Source: Phaeospirillum sp. (lineage in GTDB: Bacteria; Pseudomonadota; Alphaproteobacteria; Rhodospirillales; Magnetospirillaceae). Taken from it: DNA of 64,000 nt. The position numbers and the translations under genes are program-made. The notes beneath the pieces were generated by a model. The model was not told the DNA's origin, ran no database searches, and was given only the letters and a program-made list of their open reading frames with translations. Within the stretch, counting starts at the first letter, position 1. Each line of letters starts with the position of its first letter. The DNA lies in the NCBI GenBank assembly GCA_030824585.1, contig JAVBXM010000008.1, positions 37,832 through 101,831 on the forward strand. The letters are read 5' to 3'. Below are positions 49,439 through 59,768 of the stretch, piece by piece.

Positions 49439-50536
49439 TCACTGCACCGCGTCGTCGTCGATCATCACGGCGTAGCAGGGCTTCTTGCTGTGGGCGGCGC
49501 AGAACTCGGTGGCCTCCCGCACCGCTTCGTCGGTATCCCTGCGTCCGGTCCGCCAGCCGAAGGCCCCGGTCGACGACATGACGAAGGCCTTGTGCGTCGC
49601 TCCGTCCAGGTATTTGACGAAGGCGGCGCGGCCGTTGTCCGACAATCCCCGCGGATAGGCGATGGCGGCTTCGTCGCGCGGCGGCAGGGGGCGTTCGAAC
49701 TGGGTCAGCCCCTGGGCGGCGAGAAATTGCTCCACATGGCGGGTCCACAGGGGCGCGCCCTTGGTGGAGAACAGGTAATGGCCGTCGGTGCCGAAATCCG
49801 GGGCGGCGATGAATTGTGCCCGCCCGCCCGTCTCGGTGAACGCGCCGTGGAACCGTCTGGCCAGGGACGGGCCGAAGAAATGGTCGTTCTGGGTGTAGAC
49901 CCACAGCATGGGAACCCGCGAGGCGCGGCCGAAGGTGCGGAAGGCCTCCACCAGACGGGCTTCCGTGCAGACCTGATCGGGTTTGGTCGATCCCCGGCCG
50001 CCGGCGAAGCTGATGGCCGCCACCAGGCCGGGCGGCGGGTCGGCGGTCAGGGCCACGGTGGCGAAGCCGCCGGCCGACTGGCCGACGGCCAGCACCTTCG
50101 AGGCGTCCACGTAGGGCTTCTTGGCCATCTGGGCGATGGCCTGGCGGATGTCCTCGGCGCTGGTGCGGCCGGATTTTTCGTAATCCGGGCTGTCGCACCG
50201 CCCCGAGCTTTCCGCGTACTCGCCTTCCGAATTGCCGTAGCCCCGGCGCATCACCGCCACCGCCACCCATCCCCGGCGGGCGAATTCGCGGGCCTTGGAC
50301 AATTGCCCGCGCGCATGCATGCCGATGCGGTCCTCGGCCTTGCGCGGCGCTCCGTGGCTGATCACCACCAGGGGATGCCGGCGGCCGTCATCGGGCCGTA
50401 CCACCAGCGCTTCGAGCGCCACGGCCGAGCCCTGGAAGGCGGCCGAGAGGGTGACGTCCTCCTCCACCAGCCCGATGGCCCGCGCCGGAAGGGAAAAGCC
50501 CAGCAGAAGGCAGAGAATGAGGACTATCCTGCTCAT
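49439..50536 (-). CDS. Exported alpha/beta hydrolase (dienelactone hydrolase-like)
   Basis: MSRIVLILCLLLGFSLPARA signal; HPLVVISHGAPR; VLAVGQSAGGFATVAL (GxSxG). Confidence 0.82.
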   Translation of the reverse strand: MSRIVLILCLLLGFSLPARAIGLVEEDVTLSAAFQGSAVALEALVVRPDDGRRHPLVVISHGAPRKAEDRIGMHARGQLSKAREFARRGWVAVAVMRRGYGNSEGEYAESSGRCDSPDYEKSGRTSAEDIRQAIAQMAKKPYVDASKVLAVGQSAGGFATVALTADPPPGLVAAISFAGGRGSTKPDQVCTEARLVEAFRTFGRASRVPMLWVYTQNDHFFGPSLARRFHGAFTETGGRAQFIAAPDFGTDGHYLFSTKGAPLWTRHVEQFLAAQGLTQFERPLPPRDEAAIAYPRGLSDNGRAAFVKYLDGATHKAFVMSSTGAFGWRTGRRDTDEAVREATEFCAAHSKKPCYAVMIDDDAVQ

Positions 50537-51079
50537 GGGGGGCGTTCCTTCCGGTTGGGGGTGGCGATACGGCAAATGGTCATTGGGCGACCGACAATCC
50601 ACCCTTGCCGCCCAACTTGACCTTGCTGGTGGGCTGTTCTGGCCCGCTCCAGGATGCGCAACGTCTCCCCCATTGCCCCCTGGACTCCTCCCCCCGGCAA
50701 GCCTTGACCGTGCCATGGTAGCTCGAATTCGGACAAGCAGCATAAAGAGCTGGCCTCCTTTTGCTGTCTTTTGCTGTCGACGATCAAAACGAAAGAAGGG
50801 AGGCGAATGGAAGGAAGCCATTAGCCCTACCCTTACCAAGGTGATGGGGAAGGGTTGCTTCGGAGGCTCCGAGTTTTTCATTTGCCCGCAATGAGTGTCA
50901 TCTGGGGTGCCGTTCTCTTAGATGATAAGATGAGTAAAAATTATGATGAGTGCTTTGCCGCCGCATCACTCAATCACATAGTTATTTATACTACGCATAA
51001 TAAGCTAAATGATTGCATTTATTGTATATTTAGCTATTATAACTTTTGGCGGCGCGTGCTCGCGGCAAGGGAGGTGGGG

Positions 51080-52738
51080 ATGGTCATCGATCAAAAATTA
51101 ACGTCATTCGCTGTGTTCCGCTTTATCGCTGTGGTGATGATCGGAATGATCGGGACAGGCGCGCAAGCCTTTGATACCCCGCCTTCGAAGGAGGCTATCG
51201 CGGAGGCTGCAATGCCGGCGAGGCAGGCGATGCCACCCCTCGCGATGAAGCCTGAGGACACGGTCGGCGAATTTAAGACTGATAAATTAATCATCCGATA
51301 TGTGTTGGGCAAAGAGCGTGATCCCAGGTATCGCGACGATACCTATGTCGCGTGGCAATCTCATTTGCGGATCGGCGACAGCTTGGTGATGGGGACCCCA
51401 GACCGGGGGACACTTGGTAACTTCTTGCGAAAGCTCGCGGGATCGGTTGTCGGGACGGAGAAGGAAATATCCGCACTCATCGTTAAAATCGATAACGACA
51501 AGCCGTTGACGTTGTTCTCTGCAAAGGTGACCAATCCGGTGGGGGAGCAGGTCGGTGATTATTCCGATGGGAATCTGGCGGGTGGTTATCGTTTGGTGAG
51601 CGGGCAGCCGCGTCCGCTGTCAATCACAGCATCGGCAACTGTCAGAACGGAATATGACGCTAGACTTCCGGGAAATTTGATCAAGCTGACGAAGTTCGTC
51701 GGCTCTCTTGCCGCGATACCGACGGGAGCGGCCTCATTCATCTTTAATAGCGTTGTGGATATCGATATCCATAGCGCCAATGCTGCTGTAAGCGAAATGT
51801 TGAATGAAGGGGGGAAGATCGGTGATCGTACTCTTGTACTCACAGACGAGCAGGCTCGTCGTGTAAAACTTATTCAGATTGTGCTTTTTGATAAATCTCT
51901 TATCAACGGCAATGCTAAATATATAGGCTCAATAGATATTAATCCTGTGTTTGCAAATAGCCTAATAACGCAGGAACGAAATTATAGTGCTTTGAATAGG
52001 GATCTGATTTATAGAAAAATCCATGATGACCCTAAGGTGGTATATGCTGATTTTATTTCGGAACAGACTCGGGCGAGTATGCTCGATCCGCTTGAGGCAA
52101 TGCTTGGAATTGTTTGTGCCGATACAAGGAAAACATTCACGGGCTATGAGTTTAGCCCGAATGATGTTGCCGCTTTGATGTGGGCATCCCTCCGGAGCAG
52201 CAGGAGCTTTAGCGCGGTATCTGCGAGGGGTAATTATGGTACTTGCCCGGATGGCGATGATATCAAGCGATTTGCCCAGTTGGAGTTAAGTTGGCCTCCT
52301 TTGCCGGACGACCCGACAGGATTCAAGGCTCAGGTAAACACAACTCTGACGATTTTGGCGGGTAGAATTAAGAGTGGCTTTCCTATGGAAAGATTTTTTT
52401 CTGCAAATGTAAATTTCTTCCAGAGCGAAAATGTGACTCTAAGCAAAGACGATAGCATTCCGGTAGGAACGCAGACGAAGCTGGAACCGGTACGGATCAG
52501 TGCGATTTTGACCAAGATTAAGGCGCCAGATAGATCTGTCGGGTTTGGCAATTGGTCGTTTTCAGTAAATTCGGCTCAAGCCTATCTGATGACAGACCAA
52601 AAGTGCTACGCCGTCAGTCTCACATTTGATCCGGAGGGTTTTTCAGTTCCTGAGGGGACAGTGAGGAAGATCAATGAAATATTGATCGTTCCGACCGATA
52701 TGCGGCCCTGCGAGAGACTCAATCAAAACGTGGCGTGA
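51080..52738 (+). CDS. Uncharacterised exported protein in an AT-rich patch
   Basis: Open ORF from GGAGGTGGGG ATG 51080; signal-like VFRFIAVVMIGMIGTGAQAFD; no family recognised. Confidence 0.65.
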   Translation: MVIDQKLTSFAVFRFIAVVMIGMIGTGAQAFDTPPSKEAIAEAAMPARQAMPPLAMKPEDTVGEFKTDKLIIRYVLGKERDPRYRDDTYVAWQSHLRIGDSLVMGTPDRGTLGNFLRKLAGSVVGTEKEISALIVKIDNDKPLTLFSAKVTNPVGEQVGDYSDGNLAGGYRLVSGQPRPLSITASATVRTEYDARLPGNLIKLTKFVGSLAAIPTGAASFIFNSVVDIDIHSANAAVSEMLNEGGKIGDRTLVLTDEQARRVKLIQIVLFDKSLINGNAKYIGSIDINPVFANSLITQERNYSALNRDLIYRKIHDDPKVVYADFISEQTRASMLDPLEAMLGIVCADTRKTFTGYEFSPNDVAALMWASLRSSRSFSAVSARGNYGTCPDGDDIKRFAQLELSWPPLPDDPTGFKAQVNTTLTILAGRIKSGFPMERFFSANVNFFQSENVTLSKDDSIPVGTQTKLEPVRISAILTKIKAPDRSVGFGNWSFSVNSAQAYLMTDQKCYAVSLTFDPEGFSVPEGTVRKINEILIVPTDMRPCERLNQNVA

Positions 52739-52750
52739 ATGACGGCCTTG

Positions 52751-52779
52751 GGAGTGGCCGCCGCTTGGCGGCCAACTCC
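52751..52779 (+). terminator. Strong hairpin after the 51080-52738 gene
   Basis: GGAGTGGCCGCC-gctt-GGCGGCCAACTCC, 12-bp stem with one bulge; no clear T-tract. Confidence 0.4.
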
Positions 52780-52918
52780 GTCCAGCCGGCTTTCACCGAT
52801 GAACCGGGAGGTCACTCAGTACTCCGGGCAAGGCAAGATAGCCGCTGGCCGGCGGCGAGCAGCCTCTTGAACCAGGGGGAATATCCCCGGCGGCCCATTC
52901 CAGAGTACCAGAAAGGAC

Positions 52919-52946
52919 AAAACCCCTTGGTTTCCCAAGGGGTTTT
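52919..52946 (-). terminator. Hairpin downstream of tRNA-Thr
   Basis: AAAACCCCTTGG-tttc-CCAAGGGGTTTT perfect inverted repeat just 3' of the minus-strand tRNA. Confidence 0.8.
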
Positions 52947-52948
52947 GA

Positions 52949-53024
52949 TGGTGCTGCCGAAAGGAATCGAACCTTCGACCTTACCCTTACCAAGGGTATG
53001 CTCTACCGACTGAGCTACGGCAGC
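52949..53024 (-). tRNA. tRNA-Thr (GGT)
   Basis: Reverse complement GCTGCCGTAGCTCAGTCGGTAGAGCATACCCTTGGTAAGGGTAAGGTCGAAGGTTCGATTCCTTTCGGCAGCACCA folds as a cloverleaf; loop TTGGTAA. Confidence 0.95.
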
Positions 53025-53147
53025 AATTTCAGGGAGTGGCGGGCCACCCCGTGAAGAGGGGCGCTTTATGCCACACTCGATATGCCGACGCAAGCGTCTT
53101 TCCGGGCCTCTTGACGAGCTTTTCCCAAGGGGCCAAAACTGGCGCCC

Positions 53148-53345
53148 ATGAGCCAGGATGATCAGCCCGTTCTGTCCGACAGGGGACGCACCGAAGCCGC
53201 CGCCCGCCAGCGCCGTCAGGCCGAGGCGTTGCGCGCCAATCTGGCCCGGCGCAAGGCCCAGGGGCGCGCCCGCGCCGAGGGTGAGGCCGGGAGCGAGGGC
53301 GGGGGCGAGCCTTGCCCGCCCTCCGACCCTGGAGTACAAGACTGA
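53148..53345 (+). CDS. Small charged hypothetical protein upstream of dcd
   Basis: 65-aa ORF, Arg/Ala-rich, co-directional with dcd. Confidence 0.5.
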   Translation: MSQDDQPVLSDRGRTEAAARQRRQAEALRANLARRKAQGRARAEGEAGSEGGGEPCPPSDPGVQD

Positions 53346-53368
53346 GGAGAGTTTAAGGGGAGCGCCTC

Positions 53369-53923
53369 ATGTCCGTCATGCCCGATACCTGGATTCGCGA
53401 GATGGCCAAGACGAAGGGCATGATCGAGCCCTTCACCGAGAAGCTGCAGCGCGAAGGCGTCATCTCCTACGGCCTGTCCTCCTATGGCTACGACGCCCGC
53501 GTCAGCCGCGAGTTCAAGATCTTCACCAACGTGGACTCGGCGGTGGTCGATCCCAAGGCCTTCGCGCCCAACAGCCTGGTGGACCGCGAGACCGACGTCT
53601 GCGTCATCCCCCCCAACAGTTTCGCCCTGGCCCGCACGGTGGAGTATTTCCGCATTCCCCGCGACGTTCTGGTGATCTGCCTGGGCAAGTCCACCTATGC
53701 CCGTTGCGGCATCATCGTCAACGTGACCCCGCTGGAGCCCGAGTGGGAAGGCCACGTCACCTTGGAATTCTCCAACACCACGCCGTTGCCCGCCAAGATC
53801 TACGCCAACGAGGGGGCCTGCCAGTTCATCTTCCTGAAGGGCGATTCAGTGTGCGAGACCTCGTACGGCGACCGCTCGGGCAAGTATCAGGGGCAGCAGG
53901 GTGTCACCCTGCCCCGGCTCTAG
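53369..53923 (+). CDS. dcd: dCTP deaminase
   Basis: [66 protein letters not shown]. Confidence 0.96.
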   Translation: MSVMPDTWIREMAKTKGMIEPFTEKLQREGVISYGLSSYGYDARVSREFKIFTNVDSAVVDPKAFAPNSLVDRETDVCVIPPNSFALARTVEYFRIPRDVLVICLGKSTYARCGIIVNVTPLEPEWEGHVTLEFSNTTPLPAKIYANEGACQFIFLKGDSVCETSYGDRSGKYQGQQGVTLPRL

Positions 53924-55454
53924 GCCCTCGGAGGCCGAGGCCTTCCTGGCCGACCCGCGCAGCCATGGCGGCGCGGCGGTGGAGCGCATCGATACCCACA
54001 TCTCGGCCCTGTTCCTGGCCGGCGACCGGGTCTTCAAGCTGAAGAAGCCCATCCGCCTGCCGTTCCTCGACTTTTCCACCCTGGCGGCGCGCAAGGCCGC
54101 CTGCGAGGCCGAGCTGGAGATCAACCGCCGCGCCACGCCCGACCTCTATCTCGGAGTGCGGGCGCTCACCCGCGCGCCCACCGGCGGGCTGGAACTGGAC
54201 GGCAAGGGCGAGGCGGTGGACTGGGTGGTGGAGATGCGCCGCTTCGACCAGGACACCCTGTTCGACCGGTTGGCCCGGCGAGGCGAGCTTGACCGCGAGC
54301 GCTGCAACGCCCTGACCGAGGCCATCGCCGCCTTTCACCGCGTCGCACCGGTGCGCGGCGACCGGGGCGGGCGGGCCGGACTGGACTGGACCATCGCCAC
54401 CAACCGCCTGTCCATGCTGGCCCATGTTCAAGAACAAGGTGGCGTTCCCGCCATCCTGCCGGTGGACGGGGTGGAGGACCTGGCCCGGCTTTCCTTCGCC
54501 GCCCTGGAACGCTACTCCCTGCGGCTGGAGGCGCGGCGCGCGGCGGGGCTGGTGCGCCAGTGCCACGGCGACCTGCACCTGGGGAACATCTGCCTGTGGC
54601 AGGGACGGCCGGCCCTGTTCGACGCCATCGAGTTCTCCGAGGACATCGCCTGCATCGACGTGATCTACGATCTGGCCTTCCTGCTGATGGACCTGGACCA
54701 TCGCGGGGCGCGGCGGCAGGCCAACTGGGTGATGAACCACTACCTGGACCTCACCGCCGATTTCGCCGGCATGGCGCCCATGCCGCTCTACCTGTCGTGT
54801 CGCGCGGGAGTGCGCGCCCATGTGTGCGCCACCATGGCCGCCGGAGCCCAGGGCGCGGAGCGGGACAGGCTGGCGGCCGATGCCCGCTCGTATCTGGCCG
54901 CCGCGCGGACCTACCTGGAGCCGGCGGCTCCCTGCCTGCTGGCGGTGGGAGGTCTCTCGGGCAGCGGCAAGTCGCGCATGGGCCGCGAACTGGCCCCCTT
55001 CCTGGCGGTGCCCGGCGCGGCGGTGGTGCGCAGCGATTCGCTCCGCAAGCACCTGATGGGCGTGCCCATTGGTGAAAAGCTCGGCCCGGCCGGCTATGAG
55101 CCGGAGGTCACCGAGCGCACCTACCAGCGCCTCTACGACACTTGCGCCGCCCTGCTGGCCGATGGCCGCGCGGCGGTGGCCGACGCGGTGTTCGCCAAGC
55201 CGGAACAGCGCGAGGCCATCGAGCGGGTGGCCAAGGCGGCGGGAGTGCGCTTCGACGGCCTGTGGCTGGAGGCGCCGGCCGAACTGTCGAAGGTCCGCAT
55301 CGCCGAGCGCAAGGCCAACGTCTCGGACGCCACGCCCCAGGTGCTGGAGCGGCAATTGTCCTATGACTTGGGCGCCATCGCCTGGACGCGCATCGATTCC
55401 TCGCCGCCCAAGGACGTGACCCTGGCCGCCGGCAGGGCCGCGTTGGGCGTATAG
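53901..55454 (+). CDS. Bifunctional aminoglycoside-phosphotransferase-like / P-loop kinase protein
   Basis: GTG start overlapping dcd. [41 protein letters not shown], then [16 protein letters not shown]. Confidence 0.85.
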   Translation: MSPCPGSRPSEAEAFLADPRSHGGAAVERIDTHISALFLAGDRVFKLKKPIRLPFLDFSTLAARKAACEAELEINRRATPDLYLGVRALTRAPTGGLELDGKGEAVDWVVEMRRFDQDTLFDRLARRGELDRERCNALTEAIAAFHRVAPVRGDRGGRAGLDWTIATNRLSMLAHVQEQGGVPAILPVDGVEDLARLSFAALERYSLRLEARRAAGLVRQCHGDLHLGNICLWQGRPALFDAIEFSEDIACIDVIYDLAFLLMDLDHRGARRQANWVMNHYLDLTADFAGMAPMPLYLSCRAGVRAHVCATMAAGAQGAERDRLAADARSYLAAARTYLEPAAPCLLAVGGLSGSGKSRMGRELAPFLAVPGAAVVRSDSLRKHLMGVPIGEKLGPAGYEPEVTERTYQRLYDTCAALLADGRAAVADAVFAKPEQREAIERVAKAAGVRFDGLWLEAPAELSKVRIAERKANVSDATPQVLERQLSYDLGAIAWTRIDSSPPKDVTLAAGRAALGV

Positions 55455-55532
55455 TTCCCCTCGGTTCGGGCGGATGTTCAACCCACCGGATCGGGCGCAT
55501 AATGCCTGAATGTCGTGACAAGGAGAGCCGTC

Positions 55533-56399
55533 ATGTCCGCCTTCAAATCCATTCTCGTTCCGGTCGAGGACGAGCTGTCCGCCGCCATTCCGCTGGACAC
55601 GGCGTTGCGTCTGGCCGGGCGTTTCTCCGGCCATGTCACCGGACTGCATGTGCGCAGCGATCCCACCAACGCGGTGCCGCTGGTGGGCGAGGGAATGTCG
55701 GGGGCCATGGTCGAGGAGATGATTGGCATCGCCGAGACCCAGTCCGCCCAGCGCGCCAAGCTGGCGCGGACCGCCTTCGACGCCGCCCTGGCCCGCAACG
55801 GCGCGCCGCTGGCCGACAAGCCGCCGGTCGACGGCCTGTCCGCCGAGTGGGTCGAGGTGGTCGGGCGCGAGGAGGACGTGGTCACCTGGCGCGGCCGGGT
55901 CTCCGATCTTGTGGTGTTCGGCCATCCCGGCGGCGAGGCCGAGGTGGCGGCCAAGATTACCCTGAACACCGCGCTGATGGCGTGCGGCCGCCCGCTGCTG
56001 CTGTGCCCGGCCGACCCGGCGCCGCTGCCCGGCAACAACGTCTGCATCGCCTGGAACGGCAGCGCCGAGGCCGCCCGCGCCGTCGCCTTCGCCATGCCCT
56101 TCCTGAAGGGGGCGTCGTCGGTGACCATCCTGACCGTGGCCGAGCATGCCGGGGGGCCCGCTCCCGCCGGGGAGCTGGAAGGCTATCTGGCCTGGAACGG
56201 CATTTCGGCCGTCACCACGGTCATCCACGCCCCCAGCTCCCATGCCGGCGAGGAATTGCTGCGCCAGGTCCGCCAGATCGGCGCCGATCTGCTGGTCATG
56301 GGGGCCTATACCCATTCGCGCCTGCGTCAGCTGATCCTGGGCGGCGTCACCCGCCATGTCATCTCCCAAGCGCCGCTGCACGTGCTGATGTGCCATTGA
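55533..56399 (+). CDS. Universal stress protein (two UspA-like halves)
   Basis: MSAFKSILVPVEDE; DLLVMGAYTHSRLRQLILGGVTRHVISQAPLHVLMCH. Confidence 0.88.
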   Translation: MSAFKSILVPVEDELSAAIPLDTALRLAGRFSGHVTGLHVRSDPTNAVPLVGEGMSGAMVEEMIGIAETQSAQRAKLARTAFDAALARNGAPLADKPPVDGLSAEWVEVVGREEDVVTWRGRVSDLVVFGHPGGEAEVAAKITLNTALMACGRPLLLCPADPAPLPGNNVCIAWNGSAEAARAVAFAMPFLKGASSVTILTVAEHAGGPAPAGELEGYLAWNGISAVTTVIHAPSSHAGEELLRQVRQIGADLLVMGAYTHSRLRQLILGGVTRHVISQAPLHVLMCH

Positions 56400-57106
56400 T
56401 GGGATTGGAAGGATCGCGGCGGCGGGCCGATTACCGCCGCTACCGTGAACTGGTGGAGAGCCGGCCGGAGCTGTTCGAGCGGCCGGGGGACGGTATCGCC
56501 ATCCTGCTGGACGAGGCGGATATCGCTGCCGCCTCGCGGGCCGTGGCGCGGCGCAACCGGGGCAAGGGCCTGCCGGCCGCCGCCTCCTCGGTCGGCGTGC
56601 TGGCCGAGGATGCCTATATCCTGGTGCTGCGCGACGCGGTGCGCTTTCCCGACGGCTCGCTGGGGACCCATAACCGGGCGGTCTATGCCAACGGCTCCAG
56701 GGGCGTCGGAGTGTTGCCGATGTTCGAGGGACGGATCGTCCTGCTGCGGGTCTTCCGCCACGCCGTCGGCCGCTTCCTGCTGGAAATTCCCCGCGGATCG
56801 GTCGAAGCGGGGGATGGATTGGAGGAAACCGTGCTGCGTGAGATTGCCGAGGAGGCCGGTGGCGAGGTCACCGGCGTTACCCATCTGGGCCGGGCGTTCT
56901 GCGACACCTCGCTGTCCAATGCCGGTCTCGACTACTTTCTGGCGGAATTGTCGGGGGTGGGCGAGCCGCAATTGTCCGAGGGTATTTTCGACGTGGTCCA
57001 GGTGACGCCGGCCCGCCTCGCCGAGATGGTGGCCGAGGGAAGTCTCGAAGACTGCCACGCCATCAACGCCTTTTGCATGGCCCGGCTGAAAGGGCTTCTA
57101 CCATGA
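56399..57106 (+). CDS. NUDIX hydrolase
   Basis: EIPRGSVEAGDGLEETVLREIAEEAGGE (Nudix box); TGATG coupling to the upstream gene. Confidence 0.9.
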   Translation: MGLEGSRRRADYRRYRELVESRPELFERPGDGIAILLDEADIAAASRAVARRNRGKGLPAAASSVGVLAEDAYILVLRDAVRFPDGSLGTHNRAVYANGSRGVGVLPMFEGRIVLLRVFRHAVGRFLLEIPRGSVEAGDGLEETVLREIAEEAGGEVTGVTHLGRAFCDTSLSNAGLDYFLAELSGVGEPQLSEGIFDVVQVTPARLAEMVAEGSLEDCHAINAFCMARLKGLLP

Positions 57107-57690
57107 CCATTTTTCTCGTCCGCCACGGCCAGTCCGAGGGCAATCGCGATCTGGTGTTCTCGGGCGTCAGCGACCATCCGCTGACCGAACTGGGGCGGAC
57201 CCAGGCGCGGGAGGCTGGCCGCACCCTGTACGGGCTGCGCTTCGCCCATGTGCTGACCTCGCGGCTGTCGCGGACCATAGAGACCTGCGACCTGCTGCTG
57301 GAGGCCGCCCAGGCGCGGGTCGGCCGCCGACGGGAGCTGGACCGGTTGAGCGAGCGGAATTTCGGTATTTTCGAGGGCGTCGCCGATGACGAGGCCACCC
57401 TGGCGGCCGATCCGGTCCGCCGGCGGGTTGCCTTCGACGTGGCGTTCCGGCCCGAGGGCGGCGAATCTATGGTGGACTGTCTGGAACGGGCCGTGACCTG
57501 CTTCGAGGCGGATGTTCTGCCTCTGGCGGCGGATGGCCATGTGCTGGTGGTGTCCCACGGCAACGTGGTGCGCTCGCTGGCGCTGCATCACCTGGGCTGG
57601 CCGGTGGAGATGCTGCCCGAGATGCCGTCGCGCAACTGCCTGATCACCCGCATCGAGCCGGCGGGCTGGCGGGTCAGATCCGCTCGCTGA
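57103..57690 (+). CDS. Histidine phosphatase family protein
   Basis: MTIFLVRHGQSEGN; LTELGRTQAREAG; VLVVSHGNVVRSL. ATGA overlap with the NUDIX gene. Confidence 0.92.
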   Translation: MTIFLVRHGQSEGNRDLVFSGVSDHPLTELGRTQAREAGRTLYGLRFAHVLTSRLSRTIETCDLLLEAAQARVGRRRELDRLSERNFGIFEGVADDEATLAADPVRRRVAFDVAFRPEGGESMVDCLERAVTCFEADVLPLAADGHVLVVSHGNVVRSLALHHLGWPVEMLPEMPSRNCLITRIEPAGWRVRSAR

Positions 57691-58228
57691 GCCAGATGGC
57701 CAGACGGCAGCCGCCCTTGATGGCCGCCGACAGCAGGGGATAGGCCGGAGCCTGTTCGGCGCCGTGTTCCAGGCCGATGTCGCGGTGCTCGATCTCGTCG
57801 TCGCGGAATTTGAGGATGGTGTGCTTCAGCGCCGCCTCGTCCTCGCCCAACTGCTCCGCCTGGCGGGCGTAGTGCTCGTCGATGGTTTCCTCCACCGCCA
57901 CGGTGCAGGCCATGGCCGCCTTTTCGCCCAGCAGGGCGGTCCCCGCCCCCAGGGCGAAACCGGCCAGATGCCACAGCGGCGACAGGGCGGTCGGCCGGGT
58001 GCGACGCTCGGCGATCAGGCGGTTGAAGGTGTCCAGGTGCTCCTGCTCCTGCTCGGCCATGCGCTTGAGCAGCGGAGCCGCCTTGGCCCCCTTGCGGCCC
58101 AGGATGGCCCGCTGTCCCTCGTAGATGCGGACGGCGCCCAGTTCGCCCGCCTGGTTGACCCGCAGGAAGCGGTCGATCAGGCCGGCATGGTCCAGGTCAC
58201 CGGGAATGCGTTTCTCAGCGGTCTTCAT
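57674..58228 (-). CDS. coq7: Coq7-type demethoxyubiquinone hydroxylase
   Basis: RFLRVNQAGELGAVRIYEGQRA, EQEHLDTFN, EETIDEHYARQ, DDEIEHRDIGLEHGAE. Confidence 0.93.
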   Translation of the reverse strand: MKTAEKRIPGDLDHAGLIDRFLRVNQAGELGAVRIYEGQRAILGRKGAKAAPLLKRMAEQEQEHLDTFNRLIAERRTRPTALSPLWHLAGFALGAGTALLGEKAAMACTVAVEETIDEHYARQAEQLGEDEAALKHTILKFRDDEIEHRDIGLEHGAEQAPAYPLLSAAIKGGCRLAIWLSERI

Positions 58229-58230
58229 GG

Positions 58231-58704
58231 CTAGGCCTCCGAACGCTTCACCGCCCACAGCACCGCCAGGCCCAGCAGGGCCGAGAACGGCACGTTGAGG
58301 GCGGCCATGGTGATGCCGTGGAACGACCATGCGGGAGTGTCGCACTGGGCTTCCGCCGGCTTGCTCATCTCGGCCAGCAGGTCGGTCACCGCGATGGCGC
58401 CCTGCTGGCTGCCCGAGCAGACTGCCGAGGCCCACCAATGCTGCTCGACCCCCACGTGGTACACGGCGATGCCGCCGTTGATCAGCAGGGCGAAGCCGGC
58501 GAGGCGCAGCAGCAGAGAGGCGGGCAGGCCGCCTTTGAGGGCCAGCAGGCCGAGCAGGGCGGCCAGGGCGAACGGCACCCGCTGGATCAGGCACAGATTG
58601 CAGGGGCGCAGGCCGAACCCGTACTGGGCGACCAGGGCGAAGGCCAGGGAGGCCAGGCAGATGCCGGCCACCGAGAGGGCGATGGGGCGGGACGCGATCT
58701 TCAT
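58231..58704 (-). CDS. dsbB: Disulfide bond formation protein DsbB
   Basis: FGLRPCNLCLIQRVPFALAALLG (CxxC), four TM segments, periplasmic Cys residues. Confidence 0.9.
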   Translation of the reverse strand: MKIASRPIALSVAGICLASLAFALVAQYGFGLRPCNLCLIQRVPFALAALLGLLALKGGLPASLLLRLAGFALLINGGIAVYHVGVEQHWWASAVCSGSQQGAIAVTDLLAEMSKPAEAQCDTPAWSFHGITMAALNVPFSALLGLAVLWAVKRSEA

Positions 58705-58801
58705 TGCGCCGCACTATAGGCCTCGCCGCCACGCTTGACCACCCTCTCGGGGGCGAACACAATCGCCGCGGATTGTGGCGCCGCCTCTGGCGAAAGGACC
58801 G

Positions 58802-59740
58802 ATGGTGACTCTCGACGACATCCGGGCGGGCGGCAAGGCCGCCCTGGCCCGTGCCCTGGCCGAACTGGAGCGTTTTCCCGACGCGCCCGCCACCGTGGCG
58901 CTGCTGGACGGCGCCTATGCCGAGCCGCGCGCCCATGTGGTGGGCATGACCGGTCCGCCCGGCGTCGGCAAATCCACCCTGATGAACGCCCTGATCGGCG
59001 GCTGGCGCGCCGATGGGCGGACGGTGGGCTGCATCGCCGTCGATCCGTCGTCGCGGCGCTCGGGCGGCGCCCTGCTGGGCGATCGGACCCGGCTGACCAC
59101 CGACCCCGAGGACCAGGGCATCTTCGTGCGCTCCATGGCGGCGCGCGACCGCCTGGGCGGCCTGGCGGCGCTGACCGTCTCGGCCATGGTGCTGATGCGG
59201 GCGCTCTACGACGTGGTGCTGATCGAGACGGTGGGGGTGGGCCAGAGCGAGACCGACGTGGTCGGCGTGGCCGACACGGTGCTGTTCTGCGTCCAGCCGG
59301 GCTCGGGCGATTCGCTGCAGTTCATGAAGGCGGGCATCGCCGAGATTCCCCATGTGGTGGTGGTCACCAAGGCCGATATGGGCGCGGCGGCGGTCCGGGC
59401 CCGCGCCGACGTGCTCGGCGCCCTCGGCCTGGGCGGCGGCGGCCATCACGAGGGCTGGGAAACGCCGGTGCTGATGGTCTCGTCCGCCCGGCGGGAAGGA
59501 ATGGAGCCCCTGGTCGCCGCCATCGACGCCCACGCCGCGTGGCTGGGGGACGGAGGAGGGGAGAGACTGGCGGCCGCCCGCCATGCCCAGGCCGAGGCCT
59601 GGCTGGAGGAGGCGGTGCGCGAGCGCTTCGGCCGCGAGGGGGTGCGCCGGGCCGGCGACCTCTCCCTTCCCATGGGAGTGTCGCCCTTCACCCGGTTGTC
59701 GGAATTGTCGGCCCGGTTGGGTTTCGACTCTAAAGGTTGA
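58802..59740 (+). CDS. meaB: MeaB/ArgK-type methylmalonyl-CoA mutase-associated GTPase
   Basis: VVGMTGPPGVGKSTLMNALIGGWRADG, VDPSSRRSGGALLGDRTRL, IETVGVGQSETDV, VVTKADMG. Confidence 0.93.
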   Translation: MVTLDDIRAGGKAALARALAELERFPDAPATVALLDGAYAEPRAHVVGMTGPPGVGKSTLMNALIGGWRADGRTVGCIAVDPSSRRSGGALLGDRTRLTTDPEDQGIFVRSMAARDRLGGLAALTVSAMVLMRALYDVVLIETVGVGQSETDVVGVADTVLFCVQPGSGDSLQFMKAGIAEIPHVVVVTKADMGAAAVRARADVLGALGLGGGGHHEGWETPVLMVSSARREGMEPLVAAIDAHAAWLGDGGGERLAAARHAQAEAWLEEAVRERFGREGVRRAGDLSLPMGVSPFTRLSELSARLGFDSKG

Positions 59741-59768
59741 TTAAAATTACCAGCTCTCCTCGCAGATA

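Noticed and set aside
53904-56396. 830-aa minus-strand ORF opposite the kinase and USP genes
   Set aside because: Antisense artefact spanning two real genes.
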